In this document: piece by piece, positions 1 to 10,858 of the stretch | Numbering within the stretch: the stretch's first letter is position 1 | Layout of the letters: each line of letters opens with the position of its first letter | Assembly: GCF_020421205.1 (NCBI RefSeq) | Contig: NZ_JAIZZH010000001.1 | Span: 1,099,691 to 1,163,690, forward strand | Source: Hymenobacter pini | GTDB taxonomy: Bacteria > Bacteroidota > Bacteroidia > Cytophagales > Hymenobacteraceae | Direction: 5' to 3' | DNA: 64,000 nucleotides | Translations under genes and position numbers: made by a program | The notes under the pieces: model-generated | Databases searched by the model: none | The model's input: the letters and a program-made list of their open reading frames with translations, nothing else | What the model was told of the DNA's origin: nothing

Positions 1-144
1 ACCCTGAGCAAGCTGCTCAAAACCAAGTGCGCTGTGGGCGGCAACGCCAAGGATGGCGAAATTATCATCCAGGGCGACTTCCGCGACAAAGTGCTGGCCG
101 TGCTGCTGGAAAAAGGCTACAAAGCCAAGAAAGCCGGCGGCTAG
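1..144 (+). CDS. SUI1/eIF1-family translation factor (YciH-like), C-terminal fragment
   Basis: The frame is open from the first base to TAG at 142-144 and encodes 47 residues of a C-terminus; the start lies outside the window. The residues include [15 protein letters not shown] followed by [10 protein letters not shown] and a lysine-rich tail (GYKAKKAGG). This matches the end of the SUI1 fold, where the (K)xGxGGxxKDGEIxIQGD segment is the conserved core. In bacteria these YciH-type proteins resemble archaeal/eukaryotic initiation factor 1, and a role in start-codon selection or stress-time translation has been proposed. The family is clear from the motif although only the last half is visible. 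Confidence 0.85.
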   Translation, partial: TLSKLLKTKCAVGGNAKDGEIIIQGDFRDKVLAVLLEKGYKAKKAGG

Positions 145-162
145 TTGAGTACATCCACGAAG

Positions 163-245
163 AACAGTAAAAAGCCTGCCTGTCATCCTGAACAGGTCGC
201 TTGGTACGCAACGTGCTTAGGATGACAGGCAGGCTTTTTACTGTT
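163..245. repeat. Long perfect inverted repeat, possible terminator (GTCAT family)
   Basis: The arms 163-189 and 219-245 are perfect 27-bp reverse complements around a 29-bp loop. The stem ends in an A/T tract on both sides, so it can also act as a terminator for the SUI1 gene. The inner part carries GTCATCCTGA, resembling the ends of five other long inverted repeats in this window. I treat it as a somewhat divergent member of that family. Confidence 0.75.
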
Positions 246-305
246 AAAATCAATACCGCGGGGGAATTGGGTAACGGCAGCGTAGTGGTTCCGCCAGGAG
301 AGTAG

Positions 306-2504
<2,199 letters not shown>

Positions 2505-2523
2505 ACGCTTCTTGTTTTCCTGG

Positions 2524-2570
2524 TGTGGGGGTGGTTTTTCGGGGGTAGATACCGAAAAGCCACCCCCACA
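2524..2570 (+). terminator. Hairpin after the GH97 gene
   Basis: Arms 2524-2542 and 2552-2570 are 19-bp reverse complements with one mismatch, 20 bp after the GH97 stop. The stem contains T and A runs next to a GC-rich base, consistent with an intrinsic terminator. Confidence 0.7.
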
Positions 2571-2697
2571 TTGTTAGCGAGAACTAGTGAATTTGCTGCT
2601 GTAATCAGCCTTTCTCAACTCCTGGCCCTGTTGCCTGTTTGTATCCCGGGTAAGCTGTGCTTGACACAGCTGTGCCCGTCCATTACCACATGCTAGA

Positions 2698-3393
2698 ATG
2701 ACCTTATCGGAACCGAACCCATTGGCTGGCCTGACACTGCAAGCCCTGATTTTTGACATGGATGGCACGCTCGTCCACAATATGCATTTTCACCGTCGTG
2801 CCTGGGTGAGCTTTCTGGGCCGATATGGCTTTGAGTTAACGGAGGAGGAATTTGAGCGCAGTAACCATGGTACTGCGCTGGAAATCATTCGGCGCTTTTT
2901 CGGGGCCGAGTTGCCCGCCGCCGAGGTGCAGCGCCTGGCCCAGGAAAAGGAAGCACACTACCGCGAGTTGTACAGTCCTCACCTACGCGCTTTGCCCGGC
3001 ACCCGAGAGTTCCTGGAAGAAGCCCGCACCCAAGGGTTGCGCCTGGCCCTGGCTACTGCCGGCGACGCACCGAATATCGACTTCGTGCTGGATGGCCTGC
3101 AGCTACGCGCCTGCTTTGATGTGATAGTAGGGGCGGAGCAGGTACGCCATGGCAAACCCGACCCGGAAGTGTTTCTGCTGGCCGCCGCTCAATTAGGCGT
3201 AGTGCCCGAGGCGTGTCTGGTGTTCGAGGATTCGCTGACGGGTATTGAAGCGGCCCGCCGGGCCGGTATGGCTACCGTAGGCCTTGCCACCACCCACCAG
3301 CCTGAGGAGTTGCAGGCCCTAGGTCTAGTGCAGATAGCCGAAGATTACACCCACTTGCATCTGCCCAACCGTCGTGAAGCAGTAGCGCGCTAG
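2698..3393 (+). CDS. HAD-superfamily hydrolase, beta-phosphoglucomutase-like
   Basis: The 231-residue protein has all HAD motifs. Motif I is FDMDGTLVHN, with nucleophile D20 and acid/base D22. A helical cap follows (about 30-95), then LATAGD (motif II region), GKPDPEVF with the motif III lysine, and VFEDSLTGIEAARRAGM (motif IV). The cap and the DxDGT(L/I)V signature match the beta-phosphoglucomutase/phosphatase subclass, which interconverts beta-glucose-1-phosphate and glucose-6-phosphate or dephosphorylates sugar phosphates. Its place after a GH97 alpha-glucosidase fits a sugar-phosphate substrate, but exact specificity cannot be read from sequence. It converges on kdsB with a 43-bp gap. Confidence 0.85.
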   Translation: MTLSEPNPLAGLTLQALIFDMDGTLVHNMHFHRRAWVSFLGRYGFELTEEEFERSNHGTALEIIRRFFGAELPAAEVQRLAQEKEAHYRELYSPHLRALPGTREFLEEARTQGLRLALATAGDAPNIDFVLDGLQLRACFDVIVGAEQVRHGKPDPEVFLLAAAQLGVVPEACLVFEDSLTGIEAARRAGMATVGLATTHQPEELQALGLVQIAEDYTHLHLPNRREAVAR

Positions 3394-3436
3394 GTATGGC
3401 CGGTAGCTGACTACCAGGCGCTACAGTGCGGCAGAA

Positions 3437-4186
3437 TCAGGACTTACTGCCCAGGAACTGCAGCGCCCGCTCCACATCTTCCGGCGTATCGATACCAGTA
3501 GTTTCCAGCTCGGTTTCGGCGGTTTGGATGCGGTAGCCGGCTTCCAGCCACCGCAGCTGCTCCAGGCTCTCGGCCAATTCCAGCGGGGAGGGCGGGAGTT
3601 GGGTGATTTCGCGGAGTACGTCGGGGCGGTAGGCGTAGAGGCCAATGTGACGCAGGTAGCGGTGGTGCTGGAGCCACTCGGCGTGCGGGTGCTGGCGCTG
3701 GTAGGGCAGGGGGTGGCGGCTGAAATACAGGGCCTCGCCCCGCGAGTTGAGCACTACTTTAGGCAGATGGGGGCTCAACAGCTCCTCCTCACTCACCACG
3801 GGCTTCACCAGCGTGGCCAGCTGCGGCGGCTCGGGGGCGGCAAACAGCTGCACCAGCGCATCAATCTGGACAGGATGAATAAAGGGCTCGTCACCCTGAA
3901 TGTTGATGATGCAGTCGGCCTGCACGCCCAGTTGCTCATAGGCGTCGCGCACCCGGTCGGTGCCGCTGGGGTGGTCGGGGTTGGTCAGTACGGCTTCTCC
4001 TCCAAACCCCAGCACGTGCTCCAGAATCCGCTGGTCGTCGGTGGCTACTACCACCCGGCTCAAGGCAGATTGCCGGGCCTGCTGTACTACCCGCTGAATC
4101 ATGGACTGGCCGCCCAGGTCAACCAGTGGCTTACCGGGCAGGCGGGTAGAGGCAAAACGGGCCGGGATAATACCAATAGCGTACAT
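3437..4186 (-). CDS. kdsB: 3-deoxy-manno-octulosonate cytidylyltransferase (CMP-Kdo synthetase)
   Basis: The enzyme joins CTP and Kdo to give CMP-Kdo, the donor for lipid A-core assembly, in the cytoplasm. The 249-residue product starts MYAIGIIPARFASTRLPGKP, the nucleotide-binding loop of this family, and continues with TNPDHPSGTDR (69-78) and NIQGDEP (95-101). E. coli KdsB has 248 residues. An upstream in-frame start at 4219 would add 11 residues that do not belong to the fold, so I place the start at 4186. The gene points away from the LysM gene, leaving a 244-bp divergent intergenic region. Confidence 0.95.
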   Translation of the reverse strand: MYAIGIIPARFASTRLPGKPLVDLGGQSMIQRVVQQARQSALSRVVVATDDQRILEHVLGFGGEAVLTNPDHPSGTDRVRDAYEQLGVQADCIINIQGDEPFIHPVQIDALVQLFAAPEPPQLATLVKPVVSEEELLSPHLPKVVLNSRGEALYFSRHPLPYQRQHPHAEWLQHHRYLRHIGLYAYRPDVLREITQLPPSPLELAESLEQLRWLEAGYRIQTAETELETTGIDTPEDVERALQFLGSKS

Positions 4187-4430
4187 AAGAAGCAGTGCGG
4201 AGGGACGAGTAAGGCGCAAAAAAACGGGAAAAAACCGACAGAAAACGCTAGCCGTAGACCCTGCGCGCTGCCTGTCGCGGAATTTGTCCCGAAAAGTATC
4301 AACTAAATACCGCTACTATGATAGAAAAGCGGTGTCTTCGGCCCGAATCCGTAACTTTCGGCAAATTGTATGCAAGCGGGGCATTCTTTACCGATATTGC
4401 TTTGCTCCTGTTTTGTGCCTGCCGATTAGT

Positions 4431-5462
4431 ATGTTCCGATTTCCATTGCTGACTGCCGCGTTTGTTTTTGCCGGTGTTTCTGCCTGGGCTGCTACCGGCC
4501 CCGTTGCCCCCCCCGATTCCATTGGCGTGGAGTACCGGGGAAATAAGCTGCTCATCAAACACCGCGTAACGCCCGGCGAAACCCTGTACGGGGTAGCACG
4601 GCGCTACAAAGTACCCGTGGAGGACATTGTGGAAGCCAACTCCGGGCAGAAAGGGGCATTGGTGACCGGGCAGGTCATTCTGGTTCCCCGCAACCGGGTG
4701 GTGCTTACCCAACCCGCTACCCCCAAAACTACTGCTGCTACACCGGCGGCTACCACCCGCAGCCTGCCTACTGATGGGCAAGGCAACAAGGTATACAAGG
4801 TAGAACCCGGCATGACGCTGTTTGCCATTGCCCGGCGCTTCCAGACTACCCCTGCGGAACTGGCCCGTCTCAATGGTTTTCCGGCCAACTACAATGTACG
4901 CGTAGGCCAATCGGTGATTGTAGCGGGCACTGCTGCTTCCGCTCCGGCCACTCGCCCTGCCCCTGCAGTTGCCGCTACCCGGCCAGCCCCTACGGCCCGG
5001 CCGGAGCGCGACGAGGAGGCCGAGCGTGATGCTCGGGAAGCTCGGGAAAAAGAAGCTCGGGAACGAGCCGCCCGGGAACGGGCCCGCGACTCGGCGGCCT
5101 CCCCGGCCGTAACGCCTACGCCCGCGCCGACCACCACGGCGGCAGCCCCGGCTCCCGAGAAAGAAAAGGCACCAGCCCGAGCCAGTGAAATTGTGCGCCG
5201 CGTGTCGGAAAGCGGTTTGGCTACGGCCATCCAGACGGACGCCTCCGACAAATACCTAGCCCTGCATAAGACGGCCCCGGTTGGCACTATTATGGAGGTG
5301 AAAAACATCATGAACGGACAGTCGGTGTACGTGCGGGTGATTGGACAGCTGCCCGACACGGGCGAAAACACCAACATTCTGGTGCGCCTGTCCAAGCGGG
5401 CCGTGCAGCGCCTGGCCACCCCCGACCAGCGCTTCCGCGTCGAAACCAACTACGTACCGTAG
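4431..5462 (+). CDS. Secreted cell-wall protein with two LysM domains and a RlpA-like C-terminal domain
   Basis: The start at 4431 gives a clean signal peptide (MFRFPLLTAAFVFAGVSAWA); the frame extends further upstream but that part is intergenic. The mature protein has two LysM peptidoglycan-binding domains: the first begins at HRVTPGETLYGVARRYKVP (about residues 42-85), the second at YKVEPGMTLFAIARRFQTT (about 115-160). A low-complexity Ala/Pro/Thr stretch and a highly charged Arg/Glu segment follow. The last about 90 residues (LALHKTAPVGTIMEVKNIM, then VRVIGQLPDTGENTNILVRLS) resemble the double-psi beta-barrel of RlpA proteins. A periplasmic role in binding or remodelling peptidoglycan is inferred. 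The organisation is 343 residues long. Confidence 0.85.
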   Translation: MFRFPLLTAAFVFAGVSAWAATGPVAPPDSIGVEYRGNKLLIKHRVTPGETLYGVARRYKVPVEDIVEANSGQKGALVTGQVILVPRNRVVLTQPATPKTTAATPAATTRSLPTDGQGNKVYKVEPGMTLFAIARRFQTTPAELARLNGFPANYNVRVGQSVIVAGTAASAPATRPAPAVAATRPAPTARPERDEEAERDAREAREKEARERAARERARDSAASPAVTPTPAPTTTAAAPAPEKEKAPARASEIVRRVSESGLATAIQTDASDKYLALHKTAPVGTIMEVKNIMNGQSVYVRVIGQLPDTGENTNILVRLSKRAVQRLATPDQRFRVETNYVP

Positions 5463-5464
5463 GG

Positions 5465-5565
5465 TAGTAGTGAGTAGTTAGTACTGAGTACTGAGACTCG
5501 GCTGAGCTAATACTGACAACTGTAGAGCTTACGTTTTACTACTCACTACCAACTACTCACTACTA
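5465..5565. repeat. Imperfect palindrome built from TAGTGAG-type words
   Basis: The segment 5465-5490 is an imperfect reverse complement of 5537-5565. Both arms are made of repeated TAGTAGTGAGTAG-like words. It fills nearly the whole gap between the LysM gene and the TIGR02757 gene, ending 4 bp before its ATG. It resembles the word-based palindrome at 58973-59047 in style but not in sequence. Confidence 0.65.
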
Positions 5566-5569
5566 AAAT

Positions 5570-6328
5570 ATGAACCACGCCCAGGTGCGGGCCCTGCTCG
5601 ACGAGAAATACCGGCACTACGACCAGCCCGGCTTTATTACCCTTGACCCCATCAGCATTCCGCACCAGTTTACGCTACGCCAAGATGTAGAAATCAGCGG
5701 GTTGTTTGCGGCGCTGTTGGCCTGGGGCCGCCGGCCCACCATCATCAGCAAGTGCCGGGAACTGCTGCAGCGCATGGATAACGCGCCTTACCAGTTTATC
5801 CGCCAGCATCAGGATGAGGACCTGAAGCGGCTGCTGGGCTTCTGCCACCGCACCTTCTGCGACACCGACCTGCTGTACTTTGTGCATTGGCTGCGCTGGT
5901 TTTACACCAGCCATGACACGCTGGAGGATGCGTTTCTGGTAGGTAGCACCCAAAAAGAGCGGCTCGAAAACTTCCACAACCTGTTTTTCAGCCTCAACGA
6001 CGCGCCCCAGCGTACCCGCAAGCACGTGGCCACCCCTGCCCGGGGCTCGGCCTGCAAACGCGTGAATATGTACCTGCGCTGGATGGTGCGCCGCGACGCC
6101 CACGGCGTGGATTTTGGCCTCTGGACGCGCCTCTCACCCGCCGACCTCATCTGCCCCTGCGACGTGCACGTGGAGCGCGTGGCCCGCCGCCTGGGTTTGC
6201 TGGAGCGTAAGCAAGTGGATTGGCTGGCCGCCGAAGACATCACCGCCCACCTTCGCACCTTTGACCCCCAGGACCCCGTGAAGTACGACTTTGCCCTGTT
6301 TGGGCTGGGAGTGGAAGGGGAGATGTAG
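5570..6328 (+). CDS. TIGR02757 (DUF2400) family protein
   Basis: The 252-residue protein matches the TIGR02757/DUF2400 family, common in Bacteroidota and present in some other bacteria, whose function is not established. Recognisable segments are LRQDVEISGLFAALLAWGRR (about 36-55), FCDTDLLYFVHWLRWFY, and the C-terminal RVNMYLRWMVRRD, LICPCDVHVERVARRLGL, DPVKYDFALFGLGV. The C-terminal part is reminiscent of helix-hairpin-helix DNA glycosylase folds (a Cys/Asp-containing turn before a helix), so a nucleic-acid role is possible but unproven. It precedes mutS2 in the same direction with a 94-bp gap. Confidence 0.85.
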   Translation: MNHAQVRALLDEKYRHYDQPGFITLDPISIPHQFTLRQDVEISGLFAALLAWGRRPTIISKCRELLQRMDNAPYQFIRQHQDEDLKRLLGFCHRTFCDTDLLYFVHWLRWFYTSHDTLEDAFLVGSTQKERLENFHNLFFSLNDAPQRTRKHVATPARGSACKRVNMYLRWMVRRDAHGVDFGLWTRLSPADLICPCDVHVERVARRLGLLERKQVDWLAAEDITAHLRTFDPQDPVKYDFALFGLGVEGEM

Positions 6329-6383
6329 GGTTGGTTAATTGTTATATTACAAGTAGTGAATCTTTCCGCTCCCATCTACTGTT

Positions 6384-6391
6384 TATCTTCG
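6384..6391 (+). promoter_or_regulatory. Possible -7 box (TATCTTCG) for mutS2
   Basis: TATCTTCG is one base from the Bacteroidota -7 consensus TAnnTTTG and lies 31 bp upstream of the mutS2 start. The upstream TTTC at 6363-6366 is a poor -33 match, so this is tentative. Confidence 0.35.
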
Positions 6392-6422
6392 CATTCCATT
6401 CCGATTTCCAAGACTCCCCGAT

Positions 6423-8840
6423 TTGATTTTACCCCAGAATTTCGAGCAAAAGATTGGCTTCACGCAGCTGCGTGACATGCTGGATGGCCTGTGCCTAAGT
6501 GCGCTGGGCCGGCAGTACGTGGCCAAAATGAGCTTTCAGACCAATGCCGACCAGCTGGAAAAGCTCCTGCTGCAAACCGACGAGTTCCGGCAGCTGCTCA
6601 ACAGCGGCGCGGAGTTTCCCGGCTCCCACTACCACGATGTAAACCAGCACCTGGTGCGCGCCAACCTGCCCGGCTCCTACCTGGAGGTGGCGGCGTTTTA
6701 TGCCATCAAGATGAGCCTGCGCACCATTCGCGAGGCCCTGACGTTTTTTACCAAAGCCGAAGAAGACCTGTATCCCACGCTGCGCCTGCTGGGCATTGGC
6801 GTGCAGGTCGACCGTAACCTGCTGGCCGCCCTGGATAAAGTAGTGGACGACGAAGGCCTCGTGCGCGACGATGCCTCGCCGCTGCTGCGCCAGATTCGGC
6901 AGGAGCTGATTACCCGGCAGGTGCAGCTACGCAAGCAGATTGCCGGCATCCTGCGCCACGCCCGGCAGGAAGGCTGGGTGCCCGAGGGCTCTGAGCCTAC
7001 CATCCGGGGTGGCCGTTTGGTGCTGCCGGTAATTGCCGAGCACAAGCGCCGCGTGAAGGGCCTGATTCACGACGAATCGGCCTCAGGGCAGACGGTGTAC
7101 ATTGAGCCGGAGGCCGTATTCGAGCTCAACAACGATATCAAGGACCTCGACAACGCCTACCACCGCGAGCTGGTGCGCATTCTGCTGCAGCTCACGGCCC
7201 AGCTGCGCCCCCACATTCCGGATTTGCGCAAGGCCTATCAGTACCTGGGCCTGCTCGACTTTATTCGAGCTAAGGCTCAACTGGCCCGACGCTTGGAAGC
7301 TACCCTGCCCACCCTGCACCCGCGCCCGATGATGCGCTGGCAGCAAGTGCGCCACCCGTTGCTGTACCTCACCTTCCAGAGCCACCCCAAGGACGATCCG
7401 CGCGAAGTGGTGCCGCTGGATATTGAGCTCACGCCCGAGCAGCGTGTCCTGCTGATTTCGGGGCCCAACGCGGGTGGTAAGTCGGTGAGCATGAAAACGG
7501 TGGGCTTGGTGCAGTACATGCTGCAGTGCGGTCTGCTGATTCCGGCCGGTGAAAACTCGGAGGCCGGGCTGTTCGATGATATTTTCCTCGACATCGGCGA
7601 CGAGCAGAGCCTGGAAAATGACCTGAGCACGTACTCCTCACACCTGCTCAGCATGAAGCAGTTTGTGACGCTGGCCAACAAGCGCAGCCTGGTGCTCATC
7701 GACGAGTTTGGCACCGGCACCGAGCCCAGCCTGGGCGGAGCCATTGCCGAGGCCGTGCTGGAGCAGCTCAACCGGGCCCGGGCCTTCGGCGTCATCACTA
7801 CCCACTATACCAACCTGAAAAACTACGCCGAGCGCACCCCGGGCATCGTGAACGGGGCCATGCGCTACGACCCCGACCAGTTGCAGCCCCTGTACCGGCT
7901 GGAAATTGGCAAGCCGGGTTCTTCGTTTGCCATCGAAATTGCCCGCAAAATCGGTCTGCCCAAGCAGCTGGTGGAGCGCGCCACGCAGCTGGTGGGCAAG
8001 GATAAAATCCGCTACGACCGGCTGCTGGAGGGCCTCGAGAAGGAAAAAACCGAGTTGGAGCAGCGCACTGCCGAAGCGGCCAAGGCCGAGCGGCGCATGA
8101 AGAAAGCCGCCCAGGAATATCAGGACCTGAAAAAATACCTCGACGATACTACCCTGGAGGTGCTGCGCGATGCGAAGGCCAAGGCTAAGCTCCTGCTCAA
8201 GGATGCTAACCAGCAGATTGAGGCTACTATTCAGGAAATCCGGATTGGTCAGGCGGAGAAGGAGCGCACCAAGGAAGCCCGCGGCAAGCTGGATACCTTC
8301 GTGCGGGAAAAGCTCCACATCGAGCCGCCCAAGCCCCGCGCCACCCGCGAAATGGCCGACCCCAACACCCTCAAGCCCGGCGACAAAGTGGCGCTGCTGG
8401 GCCAGGAGGGCCACGGCGAAATCATGAGCGTGAAGGGCAAAACGGCCGAAGTGAGCTTCGGCGGGCTGAAAACCATCGTAAAAGTCAGCCAGCTGGAGAA
8501 GCTCACGCGCTCCGAAATCCGGGAGCGGGAGAAAACGTCCGCCCGCAAAGCTCCGGCCCAGCACGCTACCCTGGACATAACGGGCCGTATGGCCGGCTTC
8601 GATACCACCCTCGACCTGCGCGGGGAGCGGGCCGAGGATGCCCTCAACCGCATTATGGCCTACGTGGACGATGCCGTGATGCTGGGCGTGCCGGAAATCA
8701 AAATCCTGCACGGCCGCGGCAACGGTATTCTCCGCCAGATTGCCCGCGACTATCTGCACCGCGTGAAAGAGGTAGCCAGCGTAGCCGACGAGCACGCCGA
8801 CCGAGGCGGCGACGGGGTGACTATTGCCGTATTGAAGTAA
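6423..8840 (+). CDS. mutS2: MutS2-family ATPase with Smr nuclease domain
   Basis: The 805-residue protein has the MutS2 layout: a helical lever/core region (1-320), an ABC-type ATPase with Walker A GPNAGGKS (347-354) and Walker B LVLIDEFGTGTEP (D427/E428), a long coiled coil (about 535-640), a KOW-like stretch (PGDKVALLGQEGHGEI) and a C-terminal Smr domain beginning LDLRGE (730) with HGRGNG (763-768). MutS2 proteins suppress recombination or, in Firmicutes, rescue collided ribosomes. The start is TTG at 6423: the conserved N-terminus LPQNFEQKIGF begins immediately after it and no ATG precedes it in frame. A strong terminator follows 18 bp after the stop. Confidence 0.95.
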   Translation: MILPQNFEQKIGFTQLRDMLDGLCLSALGRQYVAKMSFQTNADQLEKLLLQTDEFRQLLNSGAEFPGSHYHDVNQHLVRANLPGSYLEVAAFYAIKMSLRTIREALTFFTKAEEDLYPTLRLLGIGVQVDRNLLAALDKVVDDEGLVRDDASPLLRQIRQELITRQVQLRKQIAGILRHARQEGWVPEGSEPTIRGGRLVLPVIAEHKRRVKGLIHDESASGQTVYIEPEAVFELNNDIKDLDNAYHRELVRILLQLTAQLRPHIPDLRKAYQYLGLLDFIRAKAQLARRLEATLPTLHPRPMMRWQQVRHPLLYLTFQSHPKDDPREVVPLDIELTPEQRVLLISGPNAGGKSVSMKTVGLVQYMLQCGLLIPAGENSEAGLFDDIFLDIGDEQSLENDLSTYSSHLLSMKQFVTLANKRSLVLIDEFGTGTEPSLGGAIAEAVLEQLNRARAFGVITTHYTNLKNYAERTPGIVNGAMRYDPDQLQPLYRLEIGKPGSSFAIEIARKIGLPKQLVERATQLVGKDKIRYDRLLEGLEKEKTELEQRTAEAAKAERRMKKAAQEYQDLKKYLDDTTLEVLRDAKAKAKLLLKDANQQIEATIQEIRIGQAEKERTKEARGKLDTFVREKLHIEPPKPRATREMADPNTLKPGDKVALLGQEGHGEIMSVKGKTAEVSFGGLKTIVKVSQLEKLTRSEIREREKTSARKAPAQHATLDITGRMAGFDTTLDLRGERAEDALNRIMAYVDDAVMLGVPEIKILHGRGNGILRQIARDYLHRVKEVASVADEHADRGGDGVTIAVLK

Positions 8841-8858
8841 AACGCCACATCTTTGCTG

Positions 8859-8897
8859 CCCGCTCCGGTACCCAATTGGGTACCGGAGCGGGTTTTA
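8859..8897 (+). terminator. Intrinsic terminator of mutS2
   Basis: A perfect 34-bp palindrome (arms 8859-8875 and 8876-8892) is followed by TTTTA. It starts 18 bp after the mutS2 stop. Confidence 0.88.
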
Positions 8898-8917
8898 TTT
8901 TGTGTCCGGCTTAGACA

Positions 8918-9319
8918 ATGAAAAGATCTTTAACCCGCGCGGTACTTATTGTTACGGTGTTGCTGACCACCCTGGCTACCTATGCACTTCTGACCGACCG
9001 GGTGATGCCCTGGAACAAGCAGGCCGCCATTGACACAGCTCTGGCATGGGGAGGGCTGAACCCGTTACCTGTACAAACAGTAGACGTTGATGTACGGACG
9101 GAGGGCAGTATGTTCAGCCGGAAAATCATTCTGGGTTTCGCGTGTGCTCCGGTGGAGCTGGCCGCGTGGATTGCACGGAATAAGAAGTTGGCTACCGCTC
9201 ATTACAGGCTTCAAAACGGAACGAAAACGTACGAAATACGCCCAGGCGAAGCAGGCGCTTATGGAGGCACTATCGTTGTTAAAGGGCAGATTGTAAGAAT
9301 TGAAATGAGTTGGAGTTGA
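8918..9319 (+). CDS. Unknown secreted or membrane-anchored protein
   Basis: I do not recognise this 133-residue protein. It begins with a lysine/arginine pair and a hydrophobic segment (residues 8-27, AVLIVTVLLTTLATYALL), either a signal peptide or a single membrane anchor. The rest is soluble and mixed alpha/beta in appearance, with QTVDVDVRTEGSMFSRKIILGF and a C-terminal strand-rich part ending RIEMSW. It follows the mutS2 terminator, so it should have its own promoter or be poorly expressed. A second unknown membrane gene starts 46 bp downstream in the same direction. Confidence 0.6.
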   Translation: MKRSLTRAVLIVTVLLTTLATYALLTDRVMPWNKQAAIDTALAWGGLNPLPVQTVDVDVRTEGSMFSRKIILGFACAPVELAAWIARNKKLATAHYRLQNGTKTYEIRPGEAGAYGGTIVVKGQIVRIEMSWS

Positions 9320-9365
9320 TAGTAGCCTACGTGTACCCGCTATTCTGTTAGTTTTTGATTGACTG

Positions 9366-9830
9366 ATGCCAGTTTACCGTTACACTAGCTCATTATCCGT
9401 TAAGGAATTGATGAAGAAAGCGCATCTGTTTATTGAGCAGGAAGGCGGACCATTGCACAAACATTCCTACCGGGCGTGGTGGTCTGGTGAATATGAGTTG
9501 TCAATTGAGCCATTCCTTGCCTTCGGCACATCCGTAGGTGGCAGGATATACCGTGAGCCGGCCGTCTTGTCGATTTCCAGGCCCGCCGATGATTCGGTAA
9601 TCGAATTGCGACTTTCAGATTCAACCAGCCGCACAAATGCCAAGCGTGCTCTGCTGGTTATTGCTGGCGTAATGCTGCTTGTAGCAGCCCAAAACCAGCA
9701 ATGGCCGGCCGCAGTTGCCGCCGTAGTGGTGGCGGCCGCCGGATTTTATGCAGGGAATGGTATTGGGAAATCGACGCATGCAATAATCAAGTATGATTTG
9801 GAGCGGAGTTTCCACCTTTGTCCTGCGTGA
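9366..9830 (+). CDS. Unknown protein with two C-terminal membrane helices
   Basis: The 154-residue product is not a family I can name. Residues 1-95 are soluble and rich in aromatic and charged residues (HSYRAWWSGEYELSIEPF). Residues 94-110 (ALLVIAGVMLLVAAQ) and 114-130 (AAVAAVVVAAAGFYAG) form two likely membrane helices separated by a short NQQWP turn, so both termini should be on the same side. It ends inside the upstream region of rlmF; the long in-frame extension of rlmF that overlaps it is not used. Together with the preceding gene it forms a small unknown pair. Confidence 0.6.
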   Translation: MPVYRYTSSLSVKELMKKAHLFIEQEGGPLHKHSYRAWWSGEYELSIEPFLAFGTSVGGRIYREPAVLSISRPADDSVIELRLSDSTSRTNAKRALLVIAGVMLLVAAQNQQWPAAVAAVVVAAAGFYAGNGIGKSTHAIIKYDLERSFHLCPA

Positions 9831-9915
9831 ACACATACACCCTTTACAACTAGCCGATGTGTACGGGGTAGAGTTGAACTTCTACTCCGTATGCAACAGC
9901 ACGTCTCGCCGCCCT

Positions 9916-10839
9916 ATGCACCCCCGTAACCCCCACAACGCCCGTTACGATTTCGCCCAACTGCTACAGGCCTCGCCGGAGCTGGCAACCTTCGTAGTGC
10001 CCAATCCGGCCGGCGACCAGACTGTGGATTTCAGCAACCCCGCTGCTGTGAAAGCCTTGAACCGGGCGCTGCTGAAGCAGTTTTACGGGGTGCAGCACTG
10101 GGATATTCCCGCGGGCTACCTGTGCCCCCCCATCCCGGGCCGGGCCGATTACCTGCACTACGCCGCCGACATACTAGCCGAAACGAACGGGGGGGAAGTG
10201 CCCATTGGCAAAACGGTGCACGTCTTGGATATTGGCGCGGGGGCAAACTGTATCTACCCGATTATTGGCTCCCAGGCGTATGGTTGGCGCTTTGCTGGCT
10301 CCGAGATTGATGCCGTTGCCCTGAAAGCGGCCCGCTCCATGGTAGCGGCTAACTCTGGGCTGGCTGGCCGCATCGACTTGCGCTTGCAAACGCACGCGGC
10401 CTTTATTTTCGAGGGCATTATAAAAGCGCGGGAGGAGTTTGACCTAGTGGTCTGCAACCCGCCGTTTCACGCCTCGGCGGCCGCGGCGGCAGAAGGTAGC
10501 AAGCGTAAAAACCGCAACCTGGGATACGCCAAAACTCCAGAGCCAGTACTCAACTTTGGGGGGCAGAACACCGAACTGTGGTACGAAGGCGGGGAGGAGA
10601 ACTTCCTCAAGCGGATGGTAGCGCAAAGCGTAGCCTTCGGCCCGCAGGTGCTGTGGTTTACCACCTTAGTTTCCAAGAAAGAAACGCTACCCAGCATCTA
10701 CCACTTCCTGAAACTGGCTGGCGCTGTGGAGCAGAAAACGAGTAATATGGAACAGGGTCAAAAAATCAGCCGCCTCGTAGCCTGGACGTTCCAGACGCCC
10801 GAGCAGCGGCAGGCCTGGGCCGCACGGCGGTGGAAATAA
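9916..10839 (+). CDS. rlmF: 23S rRNA (adenine(1618)-N6)-methyltransferase
   Basis: RlmF methylates N6 of A1618 in 23S rRNA using S-adenosylmethionine. The 307-residue product (E. coli: 308) starts MHPRNPHNARYDFAQLL and contains the family segments VDFSNPAAVKALNRALL and HWDIPAGYLCPPIPGRADY. It also has the SAM-binding strand HVLDIGAGANCIYP (about 101-114) and the N6-adenine methyltransferase catalytic motif NPPF (181-184), followed by a KRKNRNL loop. The frame extends upstream to 9793, but HPRN is the conserved N-terminus and the extension would overlap the previous gene, so 9916 is the start. Confidence 0.95.
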   Translation: MHPRNPHNARYDFAQLLQASPELATFVVPNPAGDQTVDFSNPAAVKALNRALLKQFYGVQHWDIPAGYLCPPIPGRADYLHYAADILAETNGGEVPIGKTVHVLDIGAGANCIYPIIGSQAYGWRFAGSEIDAVALKAARSMVAANSGLAGRIDLRLQTHAAFIFEGIIKAREEFDLVVCNPPFHASAAAAAEGSKRKNRNLGYAKTPEPVLNFGGQNTELWYEGGEENFLKRMVAQSVAFGPQVLWFTTLVSKKETLPSIYHFLKLAGAVEQKTSNMEQGQKISRLVAWTFQTPEQRQAWAARRWK

Positions 10840-10858
10840 ACTAACTAATTCAGAAGCA

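Noticed and set aside
8848..8855. CATCTTTG as a promoter for the gene at 8918
   Set aside because: The mutS2 terminator lies between it and the gene.
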